The notes under the pieces: model-generated
What the model was told of the DNA's origin: nothing
The model's input: only the letters and a program-made list of their open reading frames with translations
The model's database searches: none
In this document: positions 26,361 to 34,515 of the stretch, in pieces
Numbering within the stretch: the stretch's first letter is position 1
Layout of the letters: every line of letters begins with the position of its first letter
Source: Polaromonas sp.
GTDB taxonomy: Bacteria; Pseudomonadota; Gammaproteobacteria; Burkholderiales; Burkholderiaceae_C
Assembly (NCBI GenBank): GCA_013298815.1
Contig: JAAFJF010000033.1
Location: forward strand, 1 to 35,395
Direction: 5' to 3'
DNA length: 35,395 nt
Made by a program: the position numbers and the translations under genes

Positions 26361-27365
26361 TTAGGCACTTTTCATCGCTGCAGCAGCAATATCAAGTGAA
26401 CGCAAACGCAGCGCAGGGTCAAAAACATCACAAACCAGCATAAATTCATCTGCTTGCGTGGCTTCAGCCATCGCCGTTAAACCAGTGTGCACCGTCTCAG
26501 GGCCGCCCACAATCGCACACGCCAAGAAGTCGGCGATGGCAGCACGTTCTTGCGGATGGCGCTGCGTCATGTAGTTTTCAACCGGCGGAAGAAGTCGGCG
26601 GCGGTCACCTGTCAAAATACCTAAAACACGCTGGTAAGTGCTGCTGGCTAAGTATTGCGCTTCCTCGTCAGTGGGAGCAGCTATCAGCGGCAAACCAACT
26701 GCGACATAGGGTTTGTCAAGCGTTTCAGAAGGTCGAAAATTCGAGCGATACACATCTAAAGCTTGCAGTAGCGAGCGCGGCGCAAAGTGTGATGCAAACG
26801 CATAAGGTAAGCCACGTTCAGCTGCTAATTTTGCGGAGAACAAGCTGGAACCCAGCAGCCAAATCGGTACATTTGTACCTGCGCCCGGCATGGCAATCAA
26901 GCGCTGACCAGCTTGCGGCGCGGACAGCAAATGCTCAAGCTCCGCCACATCACGCGGAAAGTCGCTTTCAGCCTCCGCACGGTCGCGTCGCAGTGCTCGC
27001 ATGGTGGCTTGGTCTGTGCCCGGTGCTCGGCCTAAGCCAAGGTCAATGCGGTTGGGGTACAACTCAGCCAAGGTACCAAAAGCTTCAGCAACCACCAGCG
27101 GTGCGTGGTTTGGCAGCATGATGCCGCCAGATCCCACACGAATCGTCTTCGTGCCACCCGCCAAATGACCCACCAACACCGCCGTGGCCGAGCTGGCAAT
27201 GCCCGCCATGTTGTGATGTTCCGCCACCCAGTAGCGATTGAAACCGAGTGATTCCGCATGCTGTGCCGTGCGAAGCGCAATCTTCAACGCATCCGCCACC
27301 GTGCCGCCTTCGCGCACGGCTACCAGGTCGAGCATGGATAAGGCGATGTCGTGCAGTGGTTTCAT
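26361..27365 (-). CDS. Luciferase-like (LLM class) flavin-dependent oxidoreductase
   Basis: This 334-residue protein belongs to the bacterial luciferase-like monooxygenase family, YhbW/MsnO8 type. It opens with [14 protein letters not shown], then [10 protein letters not shown] (about 40-49), [19 protein letters not shown] and [12 protein letters not shown], all characteristic. It is expected to use FMNH2 or F420-independent flavin; the substrate is unknown. The ATG at 27365 is preferred because an upstream GTG would run into pepN. It lies 43 nt after pepN and ends 3 nt from the convergent CorC-like gene. Confidence 0.92.
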   Translation of the reverse strand: MKPLHDIALSMLDLVAVREGGTVADALKIALRTAQHAESLGFNRYWVAEHHNMAGIASSATAVLVGHLAGGTKTIRVGSGGIMLPNHAPLVVAEAFGTLAELYPNRIDLGLGRAPGTDQATMRALRRDRAEAESDFPRDVAELEHLLSAPQAGQRLIAMPGAGTNVPIWLLGSSLFSAKLAAERGLPYAFASHFAPRSLLQALDVYRSNFRPSETLDKPYVAVGLPLIAAPTDEEAQYLASSTYQRVLGILTGDRRRLLPPVENYMTQRHPQERAAIADFLACAIVGGPETVHTGLTAMAEATQADEFMLVCDVFDPALRLRSLDIAAAAMKSA

Positions 27366-27408
27366 GGTGAGTTTTGTCGTGTTTGACTGGCTGTCGGAAT
27401 TCGCTAAC

Positions 27409-30153
27409 TTAGTCTGCCAAAGCCCGCGAAATAACTTCACGCGTGTCGTTGCTCAAATCTTTTTTCTCGGCGACGCGTGTAATCGCTGCCTGCGCAGCGC
27501 TACGGTATGGCTCGGCCAATTTTTTCCAGCGGTCCAAAGCACGCGCCAAGCGGGCTGCAACTTGCGGATTGAAGCTGTCTAGCTCCATCACGCGGTCGCT
27601 CCAAAACACATAACCAGCGGCGTCTGCGCGGTGGAATGCACCCGGGTTGGCACTGCAATAGCTAAAGGTGACACTGCGGGCGCGGTTTGGGTTCTTCATG
27701 TTGAAGTCTGGCAAAGTCATCAATTGACGCACGATAGGCAAAATATTGCCATCGTGGTCTGGCGCACCGGCTTGCAGGGCAAACCATTTGTCCAACACCA
27801 AAGCTTCATTTTTGAACATCGCATGGAATTGCGCCAAGGCAGGCGTTGCCAAGGCGTGACCCGTGCTGACCAAGGCGCTGAGCGCATTGAAACGGTCGGT
27901 CATATTGCCAGCGTCTTTGAAGCGCTGTAAAGCTTTAACGGGCCAAACTGCATCCCCTGTGGTTTTTGCAGACAAACACAGATTAGCCAAAGCCATACCA
28001 GCCAAAGCACGGCGGCCACTGGAGAACGCATCTGGCGTGTACGCGCCGTTGTTGTGATGTGCTTCAAAAGCCCATTCCCAGTCAGCTTGCAAGGCGGTGG
28101 CGATGCGAGATCGCAAGTCTTGGCGAACAGTATGGATGCGCTGCGGGTCAACCACGTCGAGCTGCTCGGCGATGTAGCTCTCCGACGGCAGCGTCAGCAC
28201 CAGCTCTTTGAACGCAGCGTCCAGCGCTGGGTCACGCAAAACCTTACGCATCGCTTCAATATAGCTATTTAGAGTGATATTTTCAGCTGTAGCCGGCGTA
28301 TTTATTGCCTGAGCAGCTATTGAATTCATAGCTATTAAATCAATAGCAATTTTTAAACCCAAACGCTGCCCAGCCTCCCAGCGGCTGAACGGGTCAGTGT
28401 CGTTAGCGAGTAGTGTCAATAACTCCGCTTCGGTATACGCATACTCTAAAATAATCGGTGCACTGAAACCGCGCAGCAATGATGGCACAGGCTGCGCATC
28501 GACGTTGATGAAGCTCACCGTTTGGCTGCTTTGTGTCAACACAACGGTTCGGCTTTCTGCCGTTGCAACGGTTTCATCGCTGAGCTGCAAAGGCAATTCA
28601 ATGCCGTCGCTACTTAATAAACTGAGTGCGAGCGGAATCACAAACGGTTCATTACCAGCTTTCAAATGCTGCGTGAATGTGATGCTGTAGGTGCGAGCAT
28701 CAGCGTCATACACACCGCTGGCTTGCACGCGCGGGGTGCCAGATTGGCTGTACCAGCGTTTGAATTGCAGCAAATGGCGGTCGAGTTCAGAGTTGGGGTT
28801 GGCCGAAGCAATCGCCAAAGCAAAGTCATCACACGTGACCGCTTGGCCATCAAAGCGTTCAAAGTAGCGCTTCATGCCTTTGGCAAAACCAGTCTGTCCA
28901 GTCGGTGATTCGGGTGTGCTGACCAAGGTTTGCATCATGCGCACCACTTCAGCGCCTTTTTCGTAGATCGTCGCGGTGTAGAAGTTGCTGATTTCCACGT
29001 ACTGGTCGGGCCGTACGGGGTGCGACATCGGTCCGGCATCTTCCACAAACTGCGCTGCACGCAAACCACGCACGTCTTCAATGCGTTTGACAGCACGGGC
29101 TGAAGCTACGCCAGCCATATCTTGTGAAAACTCTTGGTCGCGGTAAACGGTCAACCCCTCTTTGAGCGAGAGCTGAAACCAGTCGCGGCAGGTGATGCGG
29201 TTGCCCGTCCAGTTGTGGAAATACTCGTGGCCGACGACCGATTCAATGTTGGCAAAATCAACATCCGTCGCCGTCGCTTGGCTGGCCAAGACATACTTGG
29301 TGTTGAAGATGTTGAGGCCTTTGTTTTCCATCGCGCCCATGTTGAAGTCGCTGGTCGCCACAATCATGAAGCGCTCTAAATCTAAGCTCAAACCAAAACG
29401 CGCCTCGTCCCACGCCACGCTGGCCATGAGCGAGTTCATCGCATGCTCGGTTTTCTCCAGGTCGCCCGGGCGTACATAAACTTGTAACAAGTGTGAGTTG
29501 CCCGCACGTGAGGTGATGCTTTGTTCACGACAAACAAATTGTCCAGCAACCAATGCAAATAAATAAGCTGGTTTTTTATACGGATCAACCCATTTAGCGA
29601 AGTGACGATTTTCATTGCCCGCGCCGTCTAGATTGCCTTGCTCGACCAAATTGCCGTTCGACAACAGCACGGGATACGCCGTTTTATCCGCCCGCAACGT
29701 CACCGTGAAACTCGCCATCACATCTGGACGGTCTAAAAAGTAGGTAATGCGTCTAAAACCTTCTGCTTCGCACTGTGTGAAAAACGAATCGTTGCTAACG
29801 TACAAGCCCATCAACTTGGTATTTTTAGCAGGTGCGCAGGTGGTGAAAATTTCTAAATCAAACTCATCTGGCAAATTATCCAACACCAAACGGCTGCCTT
29901 CCATCTTGAAACTACAGCCTTGTCCGTTGACCAAAACGCGCGACAGATTCAACTCATCGCCATCTAATTTGAGGGGCTGAACATCCACCGCTGCATTGCG
30001 GCGAACGTGCATTTTGTTCAGCACACGCGTTTTTGCAGGGTCAAGATCAAAGGTCAAATCGACGGTGTCAATCCAATACGCAGGCGCGGTGTAATCCAAG
30101 CGGTTAATGGCGATGGCTTGGCTAGCGCTTTCGTCGTTTTTATGCTGCAACAT
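27409..30153 (-). CDS. pepN: Aminopeptidase N (M1 family)
   Basis: The 914-residue zinc aminopeptidase has the substrate-binding GAMEN at 273-277 and the zinc site HEYFH at 309-313 with the third ligand E332 (KEGLT). The N-terminal beta domain, catalytic domain and helical C-terminal domain follow the E. coli PepN order, which is 870 residues. A variable loop near residues 605-625 ([20 protein letters not shown]) is encoded by a repeat copy. The ATG at 30153 lies inside the end of the HAD gene (14-nt overlap). Confidence 0.96.
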   Translation of the reverse strand: MLQHKNDESASQAIAINRLDYTAPAYWIDTVDLTFDLDPAKTRVLNKMHVRRNAAVDVQPLKLDGDELNLSRVLVNGQGCSFKMEGSRLVLDNLPDEFDLEIFTTCAPAKNTKLMGLYVSNDSFFTQCEAEGFRRITYFLDRPDVMASFTVTLRADKTAYPVLLSNGNLVEQGNLDGAGNENRHFAKWVDPYKKPAYLFALVAGQFVCREQSITSRAGNSHLLQVYVRPGDLEKTEHAMNSLMASVAWDEARFGLSLDLERFMIVATSDFNMGAMENKGLNIFNTKYVLASQATATDVDFANIESVVGHEYFHNWTGNRITCRDWFQLSLKEGLTVYRDQEFSQDMAGVASARAVKRIEDVRGLRAAQFVEDAGPMSHPVRPDQYVEISNFYTATIYEKGAEVVRMMQTLVSTPESPTGQTGFAKGMKRYFERFDGQAVTCDDFALAIASANPNSELDRHLLQFKRWYSQSGTPRVQASGVYDADARTYSITFTQHLKAGNEPFVIPLALSLLSSDGIELPLQLSDETVATAESRTVVLTQSSQTVSFINVDAQPVPSLLRGFSAPIILEYAYTEAELLTLLANDTDPFSRWEAGQRLGLKIAIDLIAMNSIAAQAINTPATAENITLNSYIEAMRKVLRDPALDAAFKELVLTLPSESYIAEQLDVVDPQRIHTVRQDLRSRIATALQADWEWAFEAHHNNGAYTPDAFSSGRRALAGMALANLCLSAKTTGDAVWPVKALQRFKDAGNMTDRFNALSALVSTGHALATPALAQFHAMFKNEALVLDKWFALQAGAPDHDGNILPIVRQLMTLPDFNMKNPNRARSVTFSYCSANPGAFHRADAAGYVFWSDRVMELDSFNPQVAARLARALDRWKKLAEPYRSAAQAAITRVAEKKDLSNDTREVISRALAD
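28290..28349 (+). repeat. Dispersed repeat copy F, within pepN
   Basis: It has TAGCCGGCGTATTTATTGCC, GAGCAGCTAT-N7-ATAGC and then a second GCTAT-N7-ATAGC that shares the middle ATAGC. It is the longest copy, with a duplicated hairpin. On the minus strand it reads [19 protein letters not shown]. Confidence 0.9.
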
Positions 30154-30829
30154 GCAGATTCTCCAAAAAGTTTGCGTTCAATAATTCGTTGTAATTGGCA
30201 ACGGATGCAATCACGTGTGGCCCGGCTAACTCTTCAGCCGTGTGCCCCGTGCAAACCGCCACCGCGCGCATGCCAGCGCGACGTGCCGCTTCAATGCCAA
30301 AGGGTGCATCTTCAAAGACAATACAGTTTTCAGCCGGCGTATTTATTCGCTTAGCTGCTTCTAAAAATATAGCAGGAGTGGGTTTTCCAGTTAACCCTTC
30401 ATCACCCCGTGCGATCGCATCAGGTGCGGGGTGCATTTGTAAATGCTTCAAGACAAATTCAACATTATGAATATCGCCCGCCGTACCGACACCGATTTTT
30501 AAGCCACGTGCGCGCGCTTGCGTGGCAAAAGTTTTAAAACCGGCTACTTCTTTGAAAATAGGCCCAAAAACCTCGCGGTACAAGGCTTCTTTTTCATGCA
30601 CCATAGACCAAGCATGCTCCTCGTCCAGATCAGGTTGGTCAAGCAAAAGCCGCACACATTCCAAACCCGTGCGCCCTGTGGTACGACGCATCATTTCTTC
30701 TATGCTGAGATTGACATTGTGCTTTTTTGCAAACACCAGCCAAGTCGCTGCATGGTGCGGCATGGAATCGACCATCGTGCCGTCCATGTCGAAAATCAAA
30801 GCTTTTGTGGTGGGCTTTGTCATCGCCAT
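30140..30829 (-). CDS. HAD-IA family phosphatase (beta-phosphoglucomutase-like)
   Basis: This 229-residue protein has the HAD motif I FDMDGTMVDS (nucleophile D14, acid D16), a helical cap with the HHAATW segment, motif II region GVGTAG (T in second position), the motif III lysine in TGKPTPAIF and motif IV FEDAPFGIEAARRAGM. It resembles sugar-phosphate phosphatases such as YqaB. The substrate cannot be told. ATG at 30829 overlaps the prfB stop (TGATG), giving translational coupling to RF2. The AIFLEAAKRINTPAE segment is encoded by a repeat copy without apparent change in length. Confidence 0.9.
   Translation of the reverse strand: MAMTKPTTKALIFDMDGTMVDSMPHHAATWLVFAKKHNVNLSIEEMMRRTTGRTGLECVRLLLDQPDLDEEHAWSMVHEKEALYREVFGPIFKEVAGFKTFATQARARGLKIGVGTAGDIHNVEFVLKHLQMHPAPDAIARGDEGLTGKPTPAIFLEAAKRINTPAENCIVFEDAPFGIEAARRAGMRAVAVCTGHTAEELAGPHVIASVANYNELLNANFLENLHVAA
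30331..30375 (+). repeat. Dispersed repeat copy G, within the HAD gene
   Basis: It shares AGCCGGCGTATTTATT with copy F. The right half is GCTGC-N10-ATAGC, three bases longer than usual, which is one codon, so the frame is kept. On the minus strand it encodes A-I-F-L-E-A-A-K-R-I-N-T-P-A-E. Confidence 0.85.
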
Positions 30830-31933
30830 CAAACGCCTTGCTTCAACGATGCTTCAATAAACAAGTCCAAATCCCCGTCCAGCACCTTCTGCGTCGCTGA
30901 CGTTTCCACATTGGTGCGCAGGTCTTTGATACGGCTGTTGTCCAGCACGTAGCTGCGAATTTGATGACCCCAGCCCACATCGGTTTTGGTATCTTCCAGC
31001 TTTTGCTGTTCTTCCAGTTGTTTGCGCATTTCCAAGTCATACAACTTGGAACGCAATCGCTTCCACGCCACCTCGCGGTTGCCGTGCTGGCTGCGCCCAT
31101 CTTGGCATTGCACAACCGTATTGGTGGGAATGTGCGTTAAACGCACCGCAGAGTCTGTTTTGTTGATATGTTGACCGCCCGCACCGCTGGCGCGGTAGGT
31201 GTCCACACGGACATCGGCAGGGTTAATGTTGATCTCAATCGAATCGTCCACCTCGGGGTAGACAAACACCGATGCAAACGAGGTGTGGCGTCCGCCCGAC
31301 GAGTCAAACGGTGACTTGCGCACCAGGCGGTGCACGCCGGTTTCGGTACGTAGCAAGCCAAACGCGTATTCACCCTCGATTTTGATGGTTGCGCCTTTGA
31401 TGCCAGCCGTGTCACCCGGTGTTTCGTCTTCAATGACGGTTGTGAAGCCTTTGCGCTCCGCGTATTTGAGGTATTGGCGCAGCAGCATGCTGGCCCAGTC
31501 GCAGGCTTCCGTGCCGCCAGCGCCTGATTGAATATCCAAAAAGCAATTCAGCGGATCGGCCGGTTTGTTGAACATGCGGCGGAATTCCATCTGCGCGACT
31601 TGTTCTTCCAGCTTGCTGGCTTCGGTTTCGATGTGCGCCAGGCTGTCAAAATCGCCTTCTTCCTTGGCCATGTCGTACAACTCGGTGTTGTCGGCCAGCT
31701 CGGTATCCAGCGTTTGAATCGTCAATACAACGCCGTCCAGCGCTTTTTTTTCACGTCCGAGTTCTTGGGCTTTCTTCGGGTCGTTCCAGACCGTTGGGTC
31801 TTCTAGGGATGCATTGACCGTGCGCAGACGCTCAGATTTGGCATCGTAGTCAAAGATACCCCCGTAAATCAAGTGTCCGGGCGGTCAAATCGACCAAGTG
31901 GCTGCCAATGCTGTTGATTTGTTCTGCGTCCAT
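30829..31933 (-). CDS. prfB: Peptide chain release factor 2, with programmed +1 frameshift
   Basis: RF2 ends translation at UGA and UAA. The gene starts at ATG 31933 with AAGGA nine bases upstream (31942-31946) and reads 27 codons to CTT, then an in-frame TGA at 31852-31850. A +1 shift on CTT-TGA-C continues with D-Y-D-A-K-S-E-R-L, giving 367 residues. SPF (207-209), which recognises the stop codon, and GGQ (252-254), the hydrolysis motif, are at the positions expected from E. coli. A start in the second frame at 31872 (MIYGGIF) would lack the conserved N-terminus. HAD and pepN follow with overlaps. Confidence 0.97.
31849..31863 (-). promoter_or_regulatory. prfB +1 frameshift site with internal Shine-Dalgarno
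   Basis: On the minus strand the sequence is GGGGGTATCTTTGAC: a Shine-Dalgarno-like GGGGG (31863-31859) three bases before CTT (31855-31853), the in-frame TGA (31852-31850) and C. This is the canonical RF2 autoregulatory signal: low RF2 gives slow UGA reading and more frameshifting. Confidence 0.96.
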
Positions 31934-32038
31934 GCGAGCTATCCTTGCGAAATTTATAGTGGTGAATCGAGACAAAGCATCTCGTTAACCATGCATTTTC
32001 GCATGTTGCCATGCCGCAGGACGAAAAAAGTTAATCGG

Positions 32039-33445
32039 TCAAAACACGCCTGGTCTTTTGCAAGGGTCACATTTAGGTGGCTTTGTGTCAGGAACGCGCG
32101 TTAACAAACGATTCAGAGTCTCTTCCGTGCCTGGTGTGCTTGAGCTAGCGCTTGGCAAGTCAAGTTGTGAGGTGCGAATAAGCGTGTATGGCGCGTTAGG
32201 GCTAGCGACCAATTGTGGGACATTGAACTCGTCAAACGGCTGCATGGTGGCCGATTTCACACGGATACGAGCATTCCAGCTAGCATTTTTGCTTTTCAGA
32301 TTGGTTTCCTCACCATAAGCGATGCCGTTAAGTACAGCACCACCTGTTTGGCTAAAAATACCGGCTGGAATACTGCAACTGGTTTGATTGGCTGATAAGA
32401 CGATTTTGTCGCGCTTCCACTGGGCCAAGCTTTCGTTGCTGGCGTAATCCATCAAACCCCAGCCGGGCTCGGGTAACTCAGACGAGGTCCAAACGACGAT
32501 TTCGCGGTTATTTTTAGCTGTTGCCATCAAAAAATAACCTTGCGCTGTGGCGATACGGCTCCAGTTCAAGGTGGTGGCGCTGCCTTTGATGCCGTTCACG
32601 TTAATAGCAAGTGCGGGCATAAAGTCCTGCTTGGCCTTCAAATCAAACTGCATATTGGCTGGAATATTGTCGCCACTGAAAGCATGTTTGCCCACCAAAG
32701 ATGCTTCTTTAGGTACCACTGATCTGCTGGCACTGTTGGGCCAGATTGCAACACCGCTGTCTGGGCTAGGGCTGGCTTCAACAATGGCGCGGCCTTTCAA
32801 GCCTGTTGCTGGGCTGTTGCTGCTGGTTGTTGTCATGTCCAAGTGCCTTGGTTGACCCGCCCGTACCCGCTCACCACAACCCCAATATAGAAGCAGTTTC
32901 TTGGGTAAATTGCGTTCAATAGATTCGCTTTGCTCTGTGTTTTTGATCACTTCAACTGACTTGTCCTCTGATTCTGGACCGCGCAGAGCAAGGCTAGTTT
33001 GACGTGAATGGGACAAAGTTGAGTCATTGGCTCTGCTTGCGCGTGACAGTTGCAAGCTATCCCCCATGTTTTGACCTTTAGGGATGCTCTGCAAAACGGT
33101 CAAAGCAGCTCCAGTTGCTTTTGCTGAGGGCGTGGGTACTGCCAAAGCCACATCTAGCCAGCGCCCTGGTTGCATGCCTTTTGTGCCGCCATATTGGGTG
33201 TTGGTATTACCTGTGAGCTGGCCTAAAGCGTCGGCTGCAATCGCGTCCTGCGACGATGCTGTGTTGGTAATGCCAGAGACTGTCAGCGTGGCAACATCCA
33301 TCCAATATTGCACGGGTGCCTGTTTTTGTGCAAAAGCAGCCAGGCAGAACCCAAGGCTACCAGCGCAGGTGATAGCGGCAAGGGTGCCATGCCGAGTAGC
33401 GCGATTTCGCAGTAGCTTGTTTGGGGTTGAATTTGGTGACAACAT
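32039..33445 (-). CDS. Uncharacterised exported protein
   Basis: The 468-residue product has a basic N-terminus and a signal peptide (hydrophobic core about 21-38, likely cleavage after AFA at about 39). The mature part begins APVQYWMDVATLTVSG, then GMQPGRWLDVAL, LLYWGCGERVRAGQPRHLD (about 190-208), AIWPN, a QDFMPAL segment, WSRIATAQGYFL, EIVVWTSSELPEPGWGLMDY and QTSCSIPAGIF; the tail has CDPC. I recall similar conserved hypothetical periplasmic proteins in Xanthomonas and Burkholderiales with YWMDVAT and LLYWGCGE motifs, but no function. Six or so cysteines are spread out. It is a single gene with no clear operon partner. Confidence 0.8.
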   Translation of the reverse strand: MLSPNSTPNKLLRNRATRHGTLAAITCAGSLGFCLAAFAQKQAPVQYWMDVATLTVSGITNTASSQDAIAADALGQLTGNTNTQYGGTKGMQPGRWLDVALAVPTPSAKATGAALTVLQSIPKGQNMGDSLQLSRASRANDSTLSHSRQTSLALRGPESEDKSVEVIKNTEQSESIERNLPKKLLLYWGCGERVRAGQPRHLDMTTTSSNSPATGLKGRAIVEASPSPDSGVAIWPNSASRSVVPKEASLVGKHAFSGDNIPANMQFDLKAKQDFMPALAINVNGIKGSATTLNWSRIATAQGYFLMATAKNNREIVVWTSSELPEPGWGLMDYASNESLAQWKRDKIVLSANQTSCSIPAGIFSQTGGAVLNGIAYGEETNLKSKNASWNARIRVKSATMQPFDEFNVPQLVASPNAPYTLIRTSQLDLPSASSSTPGTEETLNRLLTRVPDTKPPKCDPCKRPGVF

Positions 33446-33553
33446 GCAACCATGCTATCAGCCGCATCAGGCGCTAACAATCACCTAAAGAGGGTAATTT
33501 TGATACCCCAAACGGGGTATTTCAAGTAGGTATTCAGTTGTTTACTCAAAAAT

Positions 33554-34483
33554 TCAGGCTACAAACGCCTCAATCATCCCCGCCAGCACCAGCGGCTGGT
33601 CGTGGTGCATCATGTGGCCGGCGTCTTGCACGACTTTGACGGTGCAATCTGGCACGTTTTTGAGCCGCTCGTGGAATTCAGCCAACGTGTATTTGCCGTT
33701 CCACCAGCCGCTGAGTGAGTCGTCACTCGCTTCAACAACTAAGACTGGCGCGGTAATGCTTTTGTACAGCGCTAGCGCTTCGGCCACGTTGTTCAGGTTG
33801 GCATTGATGATTTTGTGCGCTGGGTCACCCAAAATCTCCCACTTTCCCTGCGCATTTTCAGCGGCCCATTGGCGAGCCAGCCAGTTGGCTTTGGCTTTGC
33901 CTGCCTCGTCGCGGCCTAGGCGTGGGTTGGTTTTCATCAAACGGCGCGCCACGCCGTCTGGTTTGTCGTAGGCGGTTAAATCCATCTCGCCACGGTGCAG
34001 TTTTTTCAACTCATCCATCCACTGCGCGTAGCGGGACGGTGCTTTTTCAGGAGCAAACACCGGCATGCCAAAACCTTCTAAATTAATGAGCCGGCGCACG
34101 CGCTCAGGGCGGCTACCGGCGTACATCATCACCACGTTGCCGCCCATGCTGTGGCCGACCAAATCTACTTGCTTGTCACCCGCATAGTGGTCAAGTAAAA
34201 AGTCCAAATCCGCTAAATAGTCGGGGAACCAATAGTTGTCCACCGGTGCACCCGTGGTTTTGCCATAGCCGCGCCAGTCGGCAGCGATGATGAGGCGATT
34301 AGAGAAAAACGCTTCTGAAAGCACATCCACCATAAATTGGTAAGACGCCGCCACGTCCATCCAGCCATGCATCAGCACCAGTGGTGGCAAGGTAGATGTG
34401 GTGTCCCCCCACACTAGGACGTGGTAATTCATCTTTCGAATCGGTATAAATTCGCTTCTTGGGGTTCTTTTTACGGTGTACAT
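33554..34483 (-). CDS. Alpha/beta hydrolase
   Basis: This 309-residue protein has the alpha/beta hydrolase fold: HGWMD near 50 as oxyanion loop, nucleophile elbow GHSMGG (about 118-123), an acid in VVEASDDSLSG (about 255-265) and the histidine in QDAGHMMHHDQP (about 287-298). Substrate is unknown. The ATG at 34483 (MYTVKRTPRSEF) is preferred; a TTG at 34513 would add ten residues but almost abut the divergent gene. It is divergent from the acyl-CoA synthetase with a 32-nt gap, so both promoters must overlap coding sequence or be very compact. Confidence 0.88.
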   Translation of the reverse strand: MYTVKRTPRSEFIPIRKMNYHVLVWGDTTSTLPPLVLMHGWMDVAASYQFMVDVLSEAFFSNRLIIAADWRGYGKTTGAPVDNYWFPDYLADLDFLLDHYAGDKQVDLVGHSMGGNVVMMYAGSRPERVRRLINLEGFGMPVFAPEKAPSRYAQWMDELKKLHRGEMDLTAYDKPDGVARRLMKTNPRLGRDEAGKAKANWLARQWAAENAQGKWEILGDPAHKIINANLNNVAEALALYKSITAPVLVVEASDDSLSGWWNGKYTLAEFHERLKNVPDCTVKVVQDAGHMMHHDQPLVLAGMIEAFVA

Positions 34484-34515
34484 TGCTAGATCATAAAGAA
34501 AAGTTTGAGGCAAAC

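Noticed and set aside
26641-26700. GAGCAGCTAT in the luciferase-like gene resembling the repeat
   Set aside because: No ATAGC arm follows and no left block is aligned; only ten bases match.
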